Below, in pieces: positions 1 to 8,845 of a stretch of DNA of 64,000 bases. Numbering within the stretch: position 1 is the first letter of the stretch; the number at the start of each line of letters is the position of its first letter. The position numbers and the translations under genes were made by a program. The DNA is from Polyangiaceae bacterium (GTDB taxonomy: Bacteria > Myxococcota_A > Polyangia > Polyangiales > Polyangiaceae): assembly GCA_019637295.1 (NCBI GenBank), contig JAHBVX010000004.1, forward strand, positions 558,001-622,000. The letters are read 5' to 3'. The notes beneath the pieces are model-generated. The model was not told the DNA's origin. It ran no database searches and was given only the letters and a program-made list of their open reading frames with translations.

Positions 1-1
1 G

Positions 2-1543
2 CGCCCACTCGACGCGGAGCGTGAAGAGCTCGAGCTCGTGCTCCAGGGCAGCGCACGGCGGGTAGTGGGCGAGGACGTGGTCGAGACCCGCGCCGTCGAC
101 CTGCGACCAGGCGAGGAGATCATGGTGCAGGAGGGGGACGTCGTCCCGGTGGACGTCACCTTGACGGCGGGCAGCACCACCGTCGCGCCCTGGTGGGGTA
201 GCCGACAGACGGTCTCGCGTGGCGAGGGGGATGCGCTGGTGGCTGGCGCGCGGGTGCTCTCAGGCCGGGCGCGAGGTGTGGTCGCCTGGACCGGCCACGA
301 CCGCGCGTGGCTTCGGCTCACGTCTGACCCCAGGCGACGAGCGGACCTGCTCGCGCCGCTCGCTCGGCTGGGCAAGCTGCTCGCGGAGCGGGGAGCACCA
401 GTAGCAGCAGGCCTGGCTGCCCTCGCCGCCTACGCCGAGAACCAGGGAGGGCTCGACATCGCCTTGTTCGCCGTCACCGCGCAGCTGTGCCTGGCGAACG
501 CTTCGCTCGCGCAGATTGGCGCGCTGAGCACCTTGGCGGGCGTCCTGACGGCCCTACGCCGTGGCATCGTGTTCCGGACGGCGCAGGCCTTCGACGACGC
601 GGGCAAGGTGGCCATCGTCGCCTTCAACGCACGTGGCACGTTGTTGCTCGGTGAGCCGGAGGTCACGAACATCGAGCCCGTCGGTGACGTCACCGCGGAG
701 CGCGTACTCGCGCTCATGGCTGGCGCGGAGGCCGGCTCGACGCAGCCCGGCGCGACCGCGGTACTGCGCGCCGCACGGGCCCGCGGGATCCGTCCCGACG
801 GAGTCCGCAGCCCAAATCACGTCGCCGGCCTGGGTGTGACGGCGATCGCGTCCAACGGGAAGCCCCTGGTGGTCGGCAGCAGGGCGCTGATGCTCAGGGA
901 GCGAACCAGCGTGGCCATGGCCGAGAGCCAGATCACCGAGCTGGAGGCGCTGGGGCGGACAGTGGTGTTGGTCGCGCTCGGGGGCAGGCTGGTGGGTGTC
1001 GTCGGACTGCAAGATGGCCTTCGGCCGGGCGCCCGAGCGGCGGTGCAGCACTTGCTCGACATCGGCGTGGAGCCGGTCCTCCTCTCGGGGGACGCACGCG
1101 AGACCTGCGAGGCCATTGGCCGCACCCTCGACATCGAGCATGTGCGGCCAGAGGTCCTCCCCGCTGACCGGGGGGACGAGATCACTCACCTCGCCGATGG
1201 CGGCGCGCTGGTCGCGGTGGTCGGCAAGAGCCCCGTGGACGACATCGCGCTGTCCGCAGCGAACGTCGCCATCGCGCTGGACTCAGCGGGCAGCAGCGCG
1301 AGCGACTGGAGCGTGCAGCTCGCCTCCGACGACGTCCGCGACGCCTCCCTGGGTGTGCGCATCGCCCACGAGTCGCGGCGGGCCGCCCGAGCGGGCCTGC
1401 TGATCGCCGCCCTGCCCGCAGCCGGGGCGGCCCTGCTGGTGGCGCTCACCGTCGTGCCTCCCGCCCTCGGCCCCCCGATCGCCCTGGCGGGCGCGCTGGG
1501 CGCCCTGCTCCGCCGAAGTCCCCTGGGCTCCGGTCGCCCTTGA
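2..1543 (+). CDS. Degenerate P1B-type ATPase-like protein, 3' part
   Basis: The reading frame is open from base 2, so the 5' end lies outside the window. The visible 514 codons follow the P-type ATPase layout: actuator-like domain, two membrane segments (about 400-570), P/N domain and C-terminal hydrophobic hairpin. The phosphorylation loop, normally DKTGT, reads NARGT, with Asn (codon 626-628) in place of the phosphorylated Asp. The TGES loop is not recognisable, the CPC-type metal motif of the preceding membrane helix is absent (LCLANAS), and GDGxND reads GKSPVDD (1223-1243). Only LLSGD, equivalent to the TGD motif, is kept. It therefore looks like a catalytically dead homologue of a heavy-metal ATPase. 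The frame is intact, so it is probably not decaying. A Fur-family gene follows 27 bases downstream on the same strand, which fits a metal-related context. Sequencing error cannot explain several independently lost motifs. Confidence 0.8.
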   Translation, partial: RPLDAEREELELVLQGSARRVVGEDVVETRAVDLRPGEEIMVQEGDVVPVDVTLTAGSTTVAPWWGSRQTVSRGEGDALVAGARVLSGRARGVVAWTGHDRAWLRLTSDPRRRADLLAPLARLGKLLAERGAPVAAGLAALAAYAENQGGLDIALFAVTAQLCLANASLAQIGALSTLAGVLTALRRGIVFRTAQAFDDAGKVAIVAFNARGTLLLGEPEVTNIEPVGDVTAERVLALMAGAEAGSTQPGATAVLRAARARGIRPDGVRSPNHVAGLGVTAIASNGKPLVVGSRALMLRERTSVAMAESQITELEALGRTVVLVALGGRLVGVVGLQDGLRPGARAAVQHLLDIGVEPVLLSGDARETCEAIGRTLDIEHVRPEVLPADRGDEITHLADGGALVAVVGKSPVDDIALSAANVAIALDSAGSSASDWSVQLASDDVRDASLGVRIAHESRRAARAGLLIAALPAAGAALLVALTVVPPALGPPIALAGALGALLRRSPLGSGRP

Positions 1544-1570
1544 CCCGTGGGCTCGCGGAGGTGATGAAGG

Positions 1571-2065
1571 GTGAACGTGAAGAGCGGGGCTCAACCGACC
1601 ACCGGACTCGCGCCGCGTCCACCGGACCTGGAGCGCCTCCGACACCAGCTCGTCGAGTTCATGGCCGCGCGTGGTCTGCGCTCTACCGAGCAGCGCCGCC
1701 TGATCGTCGATGCCTTCTTCGAGCAGACCGAGCACGTCTCGGTTGACGAGCTGCTCGAACGAGTCAAAGCCAAAGACCCGCGCATTGGCTACGCGACCGT
1801 GTATCGCACCCTCAAGATGTTGGTCGAGAGCGGCATCGTCCACGAGCACCGCTTCGGGGACGGCTACACGCGCTATGAGCTCACGGACGACGACGCCCAC
1901 CACGACCACTTGATCTGCCTGGAGTGCGGCAAGATCACCGAGTTCGAGGAGCCGCAGATCGAGGCGCTGCAGGACCGTATCGCGGCGCGCTATGGCTTCC
2001 ATGTGGAGAGCCACAAGCACGAGCTGTACGGCAAGTGCTCCGAATGCGTGGCGCGCCAGGCGTGA
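1571..2065 (+). CDS. Fur-family metal-dependent transcriptional regulator
   Basis: 164 aa. The N-terminal winged helix (about residues 20-95, with RSTEQRRLIVDAFF and IGYATVYRTLKMLVESG) is followed by the dimerisation/metal domain with HHDHLICLECGKITEF and a second Cys pair, CSEC, near the C-terminus. Two CxxC pairs predict a structural zinc site. The His-rich stretch is the usual regulatory metal site. The exact class (Fur, Zur, PerR) cannot be fixed by eye. The start is GTG at 1571, preceded by GGAGGTG (1557-1563). It probably shares a transcript with the P-type ATPase-like gene just upstream, which suggests metal-responsive control of that unit. Confidence 0.9.
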   Translation: MNVKSGAQPTTGLAPRPPDLERLRHQLVEFMAARGLRSTEQRRLIVDAFFEQTEHVSVDELLERVKAKDPRIGYATVYRTLKMLVESGIVHEHRFGDGYTRYELTDDDAHHDHLICLECGKITEFEEPQIEALQDRIAARYGFHVESHKHELYGKCSECVARQA

Positions 2066-2114
2066 GCAAGCTCGCTGCCCCGCCGGCGCGAGCTGTACCG
2101 GAGAGTTGAGTCGC

Positions 2115-3086
2115 GTGCACGTCCTCTTGCTATTGATCGTGGGCGTCGTCGTCGCCTTGCTGCTGCTGACCGTTGAGGTGAGCGGGCGAGGACTGCTCGT
2201 TACCGCGCTGGCTTCGCTGGCAGCAATACCGGCAGCGCTGTTCGGGGCGTACTGGGCCTCGGGCGCGAGACGCGAGGACTTCTCGGTCCGCGCCATGGTG
2301 CCCTGGTCGTCCCTGTTCGCGCTCTTGACCTGGCTGACGGCGACGCTTGGCATCGTGTTGTTCGGCGCCGAGCCGCTGTGGCTGCCCCCGCTGCTCGGCT
2401 GGTCCGTGGCAGGGCCCGTGTTCTTCTCGGCCGCGTCTTTGTGGCTCCTGCCGCTCCGGCCCATCTTCCGCATGCGAAGCGCGCTCGGGGATCCATCGAG
2501 GGTCGACTCCCTCGCCCGAGCGCTCGTAGCGTCATTCGAGGAAGTTGCGCGGCCGCACAGCGCGATGGCCGCCCGCCGTCAGGCCAATCGCGCGCTGGTC
2601 GCCACCAACGTGCTGAACGACGCGCTACGTTTCGACGACGCAGCGCGGGTGCTCGCGACGGTCCCCGTGGCGCTGCTGGACGCGCCGCGACGCGCCGCCA
2701 TCCAGGCCAGTCGCACCACCATGCTCCTGTATGGGCAGGACAGGAACGAGGCGTGGAGCGCGCTCAAGGACGCCGCTGCCCACGCCAAGGACCCCGCCGT
2801 CCTGCGCGTGATCGAGTTGACCGACGCACTGCTGTCGGCGCTCGACGGTCAGGGAGGGCGCGCGCTCGAGCGCCTGGGCGCGACCGCGCCCGAACAACCG
2901 AAGTTGCGGCGCGCGTGGCTGATCGCCCGCGCGCACGCGCTGTGTGCCACGGGCGACGCGGACGCCGCGCGTTCCACCCTGACGGAGCTACGTGCGCTCG
3001 CCCCGGATGGCCTTCGCCGCGTGCAACTGCTGCGCGGGCCGGCCTCGGCTCTGGCCGCAGACCTCGGCCGGGACTCGAGCGACTGA
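2115..3086 (+). CDS. Membrane protein with C-terminal helical-repeat domain, function unknown
   Basis: 323 aa from a GTG at 2115, chosen because it opens directly into the first membrane helix (HVLLLLIVGVVVALLL). A GGAG lies about 10 bases upstream. About four hydrophobic segments fill residues 3-130. The remaining about 190 residues are Ala-rich amphipathic helices in a TPR-like rhythm (for example NRALVATNVLNDALRFDDA and HALCATGDADAARSTL). That suggests a membrane-anchored protein-interaction module. It starts 49 bases after the Fur-family gene and may be cotranscribed. No family could be named. Confidence 0.75.
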   Translation: MHVLLLLIVGVVVALLLLTVEVSGRGLLVTALASLAAIPAALFGAYWASGARREDFSVRAMVPWSSLFALLTWLTATLGIVLFGAEPLWLPPLLGWSVAGPVFFSAASLWLLPLRPIFRMRSALGDPSRVDSLARALVASFEEVARPHSAMAARRQANRALVATNVLNDALRFDDAARVLATVPVALLDAPRRAAIQASRTTMLLYGQDRNEAWSALKDAAAHAKDPAVLRVIELTDALLSALDGQGGRALERLGATAPEQPKLRRAWLIARAHALCATGDADAARSTLTELRALAPDGLRRVQLLRGPASALAADLGRDSSD

Positions 3087-3115
3087 GCCTCCTGGCCGCG
3101 CGCTGCTAGCGCGCA

Positions 3116-3736
3116 TCACGCTTCGACCCGGAGCACACGTTCATCGCTCACGACCAAGTCGCAGCGTACGTCGCGCGGCTCCCGAGGCAGTTCGACGACG
3201 AGCTGAAAGTCGAAGACGACGACGACCGCCGTAGCCGGGGGTCTCACGTCGGACAGCGTCGAGTCGTAGAAACCGAGCCCATAGCCTAGGCGATCACCCT
3301 GCTCGGTGGCAGCTAGGGCGGGTACCACCACGAGATCCACGTCGCCTGCCTCGGCCACGTCGCCGTCGCTGGGCTCGCGGAACCCCCGCCCGCGATCGAC
3401 GAGGCTCTCCAGGCTCGTGACGCGTCGAAAACCGGTTCTGAAGCCACCCTCGGTCGGATCCATGAACGGGTAGAACACCCGCTTTCCTGCAGCGCGCGCG
3501 CGCGCGTCCAGCTCCCGAAGATCGACCTCGTGCCGCTCCGACATCGGGTAGAAGAGCGCGATGGAACGGGCGCCGTCGAACTCCCCGAGCGCCGCGAGGG
3601 CCTGAACGATACGGGCGCTCCGCTCCGCCAGGCGCGCGGCCGGCAGCGCCATGCGCAGCTGCCGCATCCGCAGTCGGAGTTGGCGCTTCACACGCACGGC
3701 GAGCTGCCTCTTGTCGTCCTCGGAGACCTCGGCCAT
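3116..3736 (-). CDS. 5-formyltetrahydrofolate cyclo-ligase
   Basis: 206 aa from ATG at 3736. The family converts 5-formyl-THF to 5,10-methenyl-THF with ATP. The signature LGYGLGFYD near residue 165 matches the GxGxGYYD loop of the family. An N-terminal helical region rich in Arg/Lys (RVKRQLRLRMRQLR) and the segment ALFYPMSERHEVDL also fit. The frame stays open further upstream, but that extension overlaps the divergent glycosyltransferase leader and lacks family similarity, so the internal ATG is preferred. No clear ribosome-binding site is visible. It is convergent with the preceding membrane-protein gene, with 29 bases between the stops. Confidence 0.88.
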   Translation of the reverse strand: MAEVSEDDKRQLAVRVKRQLRLRMRQLRMALPAARLAERSARIVQALAALGEFDGARSIALFYPMSERHEVDLRELDARARAAGKRVFYPFMDPTEGGFRTGFRRVTSLESLVDRGRGFREPSDGDVAEAGDVDLVVVPALAATEQGDRLGYGLGFYDSTLSDVRPPATAVVVVFDFQLVVELPREPRDVRCDLVVSDERVLRVEA

Positions 3737-3872
3737 CGCGGGTCGAGGGTAACGCGAGGCCACGGCGCACGTCCACGTCCGGCGGCAGCGGCCGATAGGG
3801 TGGCGGACCGGCGCCGGCGTGCAAGAATTCCATCCCCCCTCGGCGCCGCCGTGGCAGCGTGCGGCGCGTCGA

Positions 3873-4559
3873 ATGGAGCTCTGTTTCGTCATACCTGCTC
3901 TGGACGCCAGCGAGACCGTCGGCCAGGTCATCGACGGCCTGCATCGCGAGGCGCAGAAGCTCACTCACCACGCACGGGTCTGGGTCATCGACGATGGAAG
4001 TCGCGACTCCACCGCCGAAGCGGCCGAACGGGCAGGCGCAGTGGTGCTGCGTCACCCGCAGAATCTAGGCAAAGGTGCGGCGCTCCGTCGGGGGCTTCGC
4101 TGCGCCCGGGAGCATGGTGCCACTGCCGTGGTCAGCGTCGATGCGGACGGACAACACCCGCCGGCGGAGGCCGTCGCGCTGGCGCTTCATCCAGCACCCG
4201 ACGCCGCCCTCGTGCTCGGTGTGCGCAGCCTCTCGCGCGACGGCGCGCCGCGCAAGAACCAGCTCTCGAACGGCATCTCCAACCAGTTCTTGTCCTGGTT
4301 CTCGGGCCGCGCGTTGCGAGACACGCAATGCGGGCTGCGCCGCTACCCGGTGGCCGGGACGTTGGCATTGGGCGCTCGCGACGCGGGCTACGCATTCGAA
4401 GCGGAAGTCTTGCTGCGCGCCGCTCGCGCCGGTTGGGAGCTGGTCGAAGTGCCCGTCCACGTCGTGTACCCGCCGCCAACCAGTCACTTCCACGTGGTCA
4501 GAGACCCCGCGAGGATCGTACTGCGCGTGCTGTCCACACTGTGGGACACGCGTCGATGA
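3873..4559 (+). CDS. GT2-family glycosyltransferase (polyprenyl-phosphate glycosyltransferase-like)
   Basis: 228 aa from ATG at 3873. It has a GT-A fold with the nucleotide-sugar loop FVIPALDASETVGQV, WVIDDGSRDST, and the metal-binding motif VSVDADGQHPP. The later segment with RDTQCGLRRYP and GYAFEAEVLLRAAR is typical of dolichol/undecaprenyl-phosphate mannosyl- or glucosyltransferase relatives. There is no C-terminal membrane anchor, so it is likely cytosolic or peripheral. Its stop overlaps the next start by four bases (ATGA at 4556), indicating translational coupling with the C45-type gene. Confidence 0.88.
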   Translation: MELCFVIPALDASETVGQVIDGLHREAQKLTHHARVWVIDDGSRDSTAEAAERAGAVVLRHPQNLGKGAALRRGLRCAREHGATAVVSVDADGQHPPAEAVALALHPAPDAALVLGVRSLSRDGAPRKNQLSNGISNQFLSWFSGRALRDTQCGLRRYPVAGTLALGARDAGYAFEAEVLLRAARAGWELVEVPVHVVYPPPTSHFHVVRDPARIVLRVLSTLWDTRR

Positions 4560-5953
4560 GGCTCGGGCGATTGGGCCGCGGGTTAGCCTGGGCGGCGGCG
4601 GGCGCGGCCGTGCTGCTCGTGAGCCTTCATTTTGGGATCCAGTACACGACGCGCATGGCGCCACCCGAGGTGCCTCGCTTGGATGGGGACGTCGAGGTCA
4701 TCGATTCCGTCCGTCGCCTCGGCGCGTCATCGCTGCGCAGACGCGGGGAGTTGCTGGAGGCTCGACTGGAGGGCACCCCCGTCGAGATCGGACACGCCCA
4801 CTCCCGCCTGCTCTACCCAGAGATGGACTACGTGGAAGGCGTCATGCTCGGAGAGTTCCGGCGACGCGTGCCAGTTGGCGTGCGGACGGTGTTGCTCGAC
4901 CTCAGCGCGTGGCGCTACCGGTCACTGGCGGACGGCTTCGAACTCGGGCGTCGGCAGGAAATCGCAGCGCAGGCACTGGGTTTCTCCCCGGATCCCTTCG
5001 CAGGCATGTTCCCAACCTACCAGCGCTTCGTGTACCTGAACGCACTGTACGACATCGCGCTGTCCTTCGAGCGCTCGCCGCTGGTGGGCTGCACCACGTT
5101 CTTCGTCGATGCTCGCGAGCGAGGCGGGAGCCTCTTGCTCGCGCGTGCCTTCGACTTCGATGTACACAGCGTGTTCGATCGCAACAAGGTGGTGTTCGCC
5201 GTGTTCGAGAGCGGCAAGATCCCGCTGTTGTCCGTGTCTTGGCCGGGACTCGTCGGCGTCGTTAGCGGAGTGAACCGAGAACGGGTGACCGTCGTGGCGC
5301 ATGGCGCCCGGGCCGGCGAGACCCGGACCCAGGGAGAGCCGGTGGTGCATGCGCTCAGACGAGTCTTGTCTGAAGCGAAGACCGCGCAGGCGGCGGTTCA
5401 GCTCCTCGACCAACGCGAGCCGCTCGTCAGCCACCTGGTCATCGTAGCGGACGCCACAGGCGCGGCATTCGCGGTCGAGCGGGCCCCGGGTCACCCTTCT
5501 CACGTGCGTCCGCTGGGTACTTTCGCCTGCGTGACGAACCACTTCGAAGGTGCGCTGAGTCGCGATCCGAAGAACGAGCGCGTCCGCCGCGAGACCTCGA
5601 CGCTGACGCGCCGCGCGCGTGGGGACGCCCTCGGTGCTGCGAAGGAGGTCCTGCAGGCTCCCGATGCGCTCGCGCTGTTGCGGGACCGTCGCTCGCCCGA
5701 TGGCGCGGAGTTGCCGCTCGGCGACCGGCGGGCGATCGACGCACAGATCGCGGCGCACGGGGTGGTCGTCGATCTCACGGCCGGCGTCGTGTGGGTCAGC
5801 GAGGGACCGAACCTCGTCGGCCGCTTCGTGGCCTTCGATCTGGCCCAGGCCCTGGCGTCACCCGCGCAGCCAGCGGGCCCTGCTCGCACTTTTCCGGCGG
5901 ATCCGCTGCTTCACACGCAGCCGTATCGCGAGCACCAGGACGCCCCGCGCTGA
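4556..5953 (+). CDS. C45-family acyltransferase/hydrolase-like (Ntn) protein, membrane-anchored
   Basis: 465 aa. A basic N-terminus and one membrane helix (residues about 10-28) precede an extracytoplasmic domain resembling the peptidase C45 / penicillin acyltransferase family (N-terminal-nucleophile fold). The candidate nucleophile is the Cys of LVGCTTFFVDA near residue 180, followed by LLARAFDFDVHS and a later VTNHF segment as in that family. In known members the enzyme self-cleaves just before this Cys. Here that would release the N-terminal anchor region from the catalytic part, which is inference. The ATG overlaps the glycosyltransferase stop (ATGA), so glycan or lipid acyl chemistry is a possible joint role. 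An SDR follows 57 bases downstream. Confidence 0.8.
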   Translation: MRLGRLGRGLAWAAAGAAVLLVSLHFGIQYTTRMAPPEVPRLDGDVEVIDSVRRLGASSLRRRGELLEARLEGTPVEIGHAHSRLLYPEMDYVEGVMLGEFRRRVPVGVRTVLLDLSAWRYRSLADGFELGRRQEIAAQALGFSPDPFAGMFPTYQRFVYLNALYDIALSFERSPLVGCTTFFVDARERGGSLLLARAFDFDVHSVFDRNKVVFAVFESGKIPLLSVSWPGLVGVVSGVNRERVTVVAHGARAGETRTQGEPVVHALRRVLSEAKTAQAAVQLLDQREPLVSHLVIVADATGAAFAVERAPGHPSHVRPLGTFACVTNHFEGALSRDPKNERVRRETSTLTRRARGDALGAAKEVLQAPDALALLRDRRSPDGAELPLGDRRAIDAQIAAHGVVVDLTAGVVWVSEGPNLVGRFVAFDLAQALASPAQPAGPARTFPADPLLHTQPYREHQDAPR

Positions 5954-6010
5954 GCCTGGCATCGACACCCTCTGTCGTGCCAGGGGCAGCGGTGCTGTAC
6001 TACGCGCCCA

Positions 6011-6817
6011 ATGCGAAGACTTCAGGGTCGAGTCGCCGTGGTGACCGGTGCTGCCAGCGGTATTGGGCGCGCTTTGGCCGTGGCGCTGGAACGAGCCGGC
6101 GCGCACCTCGCGCTGGTCGACGTCAACGAGCAGGCGCTCGCCGTCACGCGCGAGCTGGTGGGGCAAGCTGCCCGTGTGACGCTGCACCGGGTGGACGTCT
6201 CCGACGAGGCGGCGATGCATCGCCTCGCCGACGACGTGCTGGCTGCGCACGGGCACGTCGAGCTCCTGGTCAACAACGCGGGAGTTGCGGTGGTGGGAAC
6301 CTTCGATGAGCAGCCCACGGAGGAGATGCGCTGGCTCATGGGGATCAACTTCTGGGGCGTGGTCTACGGCTGCAAGGCGTTTCTTCCACATCTGCTGCGG
6401 GCGGACGAGGGGCACATCGTCAACGTCTCGAGCATCTTCGGCATCGTGGGAACGCCCATGCACTCGTCCTACTGTGCCAGCAAGTTCGCGGTCCGGGGTT
6501 TGTCGGAGTCGCTGCGGGCCGAGCTGGCCAGCACCACGGTGGGTGTCACCAGCGTTCATCCCGGTGGCATCGCGACCAACATCGCTCGTGACGGTCGGTA
6601 CCAAGGGGAAGCCCGGCACAAGCGCGAGCGTGCGGTGGCGACGTTCGCGAAGCTCTGGCCACCGGAGCGGGTCGCAGCAGCGACCCTGCGTGGTGTCCGA
6701 CGCAACGCGCAGCGCGTGCTCGTGGCGCCCGAGGCCCACCTGCTCGACGCACTCCAACGGGTCTCGCCCGAGCTCTTGGGGCTGACCCTGGGCAAGTCCT
6801 GGCGCCGACTGTTGTGA
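6011..6817 (+). CDS. Short-chain dehydrogenase/reductase
   Basis: 268 aa, classical SDR. The NAD(P)-binding motif TGAASGIG is at residues 13-20. NNAG, an upstream Ser in NVSSIFG, and the catalytic YCASK complete the active site. The N-terminus MRRLQGRVAVVTG is the expected length, supporting the ATG at 6011 although no strong ribosome-binding site is seen. The substrate is not predictable. The C-terminal part (KSWRRLL) is basic. It may be the third gene of a unit with the glycosyltransferase and the C45-type protein. Confidence 0.93.
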   Translation: MRRLQGRVAVVTGAASGIGRALAVALERAGAHLALVDVNEQALAVTRELVGQAARVTLHRVDVSDEAAMHRLADDVLAAHGHVELLVNNAGVAVVGTFDEQPTEEMRWLMGINFWGVVYGCKAFLPHLLRADEGHIVNVSSIFGIVGTPMHSSYCASKFAVRGLSESLRAELASTTVGVTSVHPGGIATNIARDGRYQGEARHKRERAVATFAKLWPPERVAAATLRGVRRNAQRVLVAPEAHLLDALQRVSPELLGLTLGKSWRRLL

Positions 6818-6830
6818 CGACACCCCGCCC

Positions 6831-7961
6831 TCAAGCGACGCGTTCGAGGCCGAACCAAGCGCCGCTACACGCCAACGCGAAGGCGACGGGCGCCACTGCG
6901 AGCGCCACGAGGACGGCCACGGGAACGGTCACGGACAGCAGCAGGACGGCGCCCGCGATGGCGAGCGCCGAGCCGAGGGCTGGCTCGAGCACGCTGGTGG
7001 CGCCACTGGCGCGGGCGACCAGGTAGCCCGCAAAGGGAAAAGCCAACAGCCCAGCCACGCCGAGCAAGACCAGCGGACCGCTCGCGCGCAGATCGCTCTC
7101 GTCCGCATGCGAGAAGTCGAGCCCGATGAAGTGACCGAGCGCGACGGCCCCGACCAGAAAAGCGATCACCACGCCGAGCGTGACGAGCGCGCCGATCGCG
7201 ATCCAGTGCAGCATCACCGGGCGATCGCTGACAGCGAGCGCTCGGCGCATCGCGGAGAGGGACGGCGGCGCGAGCGCGCCGAGACGCCGTGAGCGCGACG
7301 CCGAGGCGGGGGACACCTCTCGCAGCAGGACCCAGGACACGGCGCCCATGGCGAGCAGCAGGGGCAGTGCTGCTGCCAGAAGCCCAGCGCCACGACCGAA
7401 CACGATGTGTACCAAGAGGCCGTGGCCAACCGCGGCGGACGCCCACGCCAGCGAGAACCAGCGGCCACGACCGCGTCCGAGGCTGTAGCCCCAGAGGCCC
7501 GCGAAGAAGGGATGGGCCGGGAGCGCCGCGGCGACCCGCAGGGCGAACAGGGAGTCATCCCTGGGGGCGAACTGCATGGCCAGCGTCGCGTCGACTGCGG
7601 CGAATCCGGCGCCCGCGCACGCCGCGTAGGCGAGCCCGAGCCGCCGAGTGGTCAGCTCGCGAGCAGCGAACAGCGGCCACACCACGAGCACCTTGGCCGC
7701 TTCGCCGAGGGGTGCAACGAACAGAAACGTGACCATCAGCGCGCCGGCCGCGCCCGCCTCGCTCGCCCGCAGCGACAGCCCCGTCCACTCGAGGACCAGG
7801 CGCTCGGCCAGAAACGCGAGCGCGCCGGCTGCGCCTCCGCCGAGGGTCATCGTCAGCGCGTAGCGCCGCGGTACGCGGCGCTCGGCGCTGAGCCGGCGCC
7901 AGATGAAGAATGCGGCCAGCAGGGGCAAAGCGCCGAGGGCAAGTCCGAGCGCGAGTGCCAC
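6831..7961 (-). CDS. PrsW-like polytopic membrane protein with altered glutamate motif
   Basis: 376 aa from GTG at 7961, with about nine to ten hydrophobic segments. The central part resembles PrsW-type glutamic intramembrane proteases: FLFVAPLGEAAKVLVVW corresponds to the APxxEExxK signature, and LPAHPFFAGLWGYSLG and GHGLLVHIVF correspond to the two His-containing helices. The first Glu of the EExxK pair is Gly here (GEAAK), so protease activity is doubtful. The C-terminal about 150 residues add four further membrane helices not typical of PrsW. The stop is 13 bases from the convergent SDR stop. Confidence 0.7.
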   Translation of the reverse strand: MALALGLALGALPLLAAFFIWRRLSAERRVPRRYALTMTLGGGAAGALAFLAERLVLEWTGLSLRASEAGAAGALMVTFLFVAPLGEAAKVLVVWPLFAARELTTRRLGLAYAACAGAGFAAVDATLAMQFAPRDDSLFALRVAAALPAHPFFAGLWGYSLGRGRGRWFSLAWASAAVGHGLLVHIVFGRGAGLLAAALPLLLAMGAVSWVLLREVSPASASRSRRLGALAPPSLSAMRRALAVSDRPVMLHWIAIGALVTLGVVIAFLVGAVALGHFIGLDFSHADESDLRASGPLVLLGVAGLLAFPFAGYLVARASGATSVLEPALGSALAIAGAVLLLSVTVPVAVLVALAVAPVAFALACSGAWFGLERVA

Positions 7962-7975
7962 GAGCTCCCGCTATC

Positions 7976-8776
7976 TCAGAAGTGCAGACCTGCCACGGCG
8001 GTGAGCGTGACGCCGGCCCCAATGCTGGAGCCGTCAGCCGCGTAGACGTCGTCGGTGCTGCCCGTGCCGGTGTTCAGCTTGCTCGGATCCACGCCCGGAC
8101 GACTCAAGAACAGCATCTCGCCCGTGAGGTTGGCGCCGATGGAGAATGCGGGACTCAAGTACAGATCGATCCCGAAGCCGCCGCGCAGGTTGTAGCCGGT
8201 GATGTCCACGTCGTCGTTGTTCAGGTTGCCGCCCAGGTTACCCGAGTCGAACGAGCCGACGGACGCATAGCCTCCGCCGAAGGTGAAGTACGGTTCGACG
8301 TTGCCCAAGGGGATGCGGATCCCGAGCTCGGCGTTGAGCGTCCACAGTTGCCAGTCCTCGAAGCTGGCCAGGCGGAACCGCGGGCCCAGGGTCAGGAACA
8401 CCAAGCGGACGCCGAGCCCTGCGCCCATGGCGAGACCCGTCTGCGATGTCTTGACTACGCCAGCGTCGACCAGGTTGTTGGCCTTGAAGGTCTGAAGCCC
8501 CAGGTGCTCGCCGCCGATCTCGGCGTTGATGTAGAAGAACTCGAGGCCTCGCCCCGAGTCCTCCCGATCCGCGCGTTCCAGCTCGTGCTGGGTCTGCATG
8601 CTGTTCTGGTCGCTCTGGGAGGTTCCGCTGGGGGGCGCGAGCCCGCCGGAGGACAGGCCCGGCTGGCCCGGCTGCGGCTGGCCGTAGGGTTGTTGCCCGG
8701 GCTGGCCGTAGCCCTGGGCCAGGGCCGCGGAGGAGACCAAGAGAGAAGCGAGCGCACACGCGGAGCGAAGCAGCAT
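7976..8776 (-). CDS. Outer-membrane beta-barrel protein
   Basis: 266 aa from ATG at 8776, chosen because it gives a clean signal peptide (MLLRSACALASLLVSSAALAQ). A TTG at 8812 in the same frame is the alternative. After the signal comes a Gln/Gly/Pro-rich linker (repeats of QPGQQPYGQP type, residues about 20-60), then a domain of alternating hydrophobic strands and turns ending in an aromatic residue (AGLHF), as in small outer-membrane barrels. No enzymatic motif is seen. It stops 14 bases downstream of the start of the PrsW-like gene, so the two may be cotranscribed. Confidence 0.8.
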   Translation of the reverse strand: MLLRSACALASLLVSSAALAQGYGQPGQQPYGQPQPGQPGLSSGGLAPPSGTSQSDQNSMQTQHELERADREDSGRGLEFFYINAEIGGEHLGLQTFKANNLVDAGVVKTSQTGLAMGAGLGVRLVFLTLGPRFRLASFEDWQLWTLNAELGIRIPLGNVEPYFTFGGGYASVGSFDSGNLGGNLNNDDVDITGYNLRGGFGIDLYLSPAFSIGANLTGEMLFLSRPGVDPSKLNTGTGSTDDVYAADGSSIGAGVTLTAVAGLHF

Positions 8777-8845
8777 CGAGCCAAGGGTAGTCCGAGTGCG
8801 GACATTCCTCAAAAGGACTGCGCCAATTGGCGTAGATTCGGAGGT

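Noticed and set aside
3530-4555. Upstream extension of the C45-type frame
   Set aside because: It overlaps the cyclo-ligase antisense and the whole glycosyltransferase and is Arg-rich noise. The ATG at 4556 gives a membrane anchor and an ATGA overlap.
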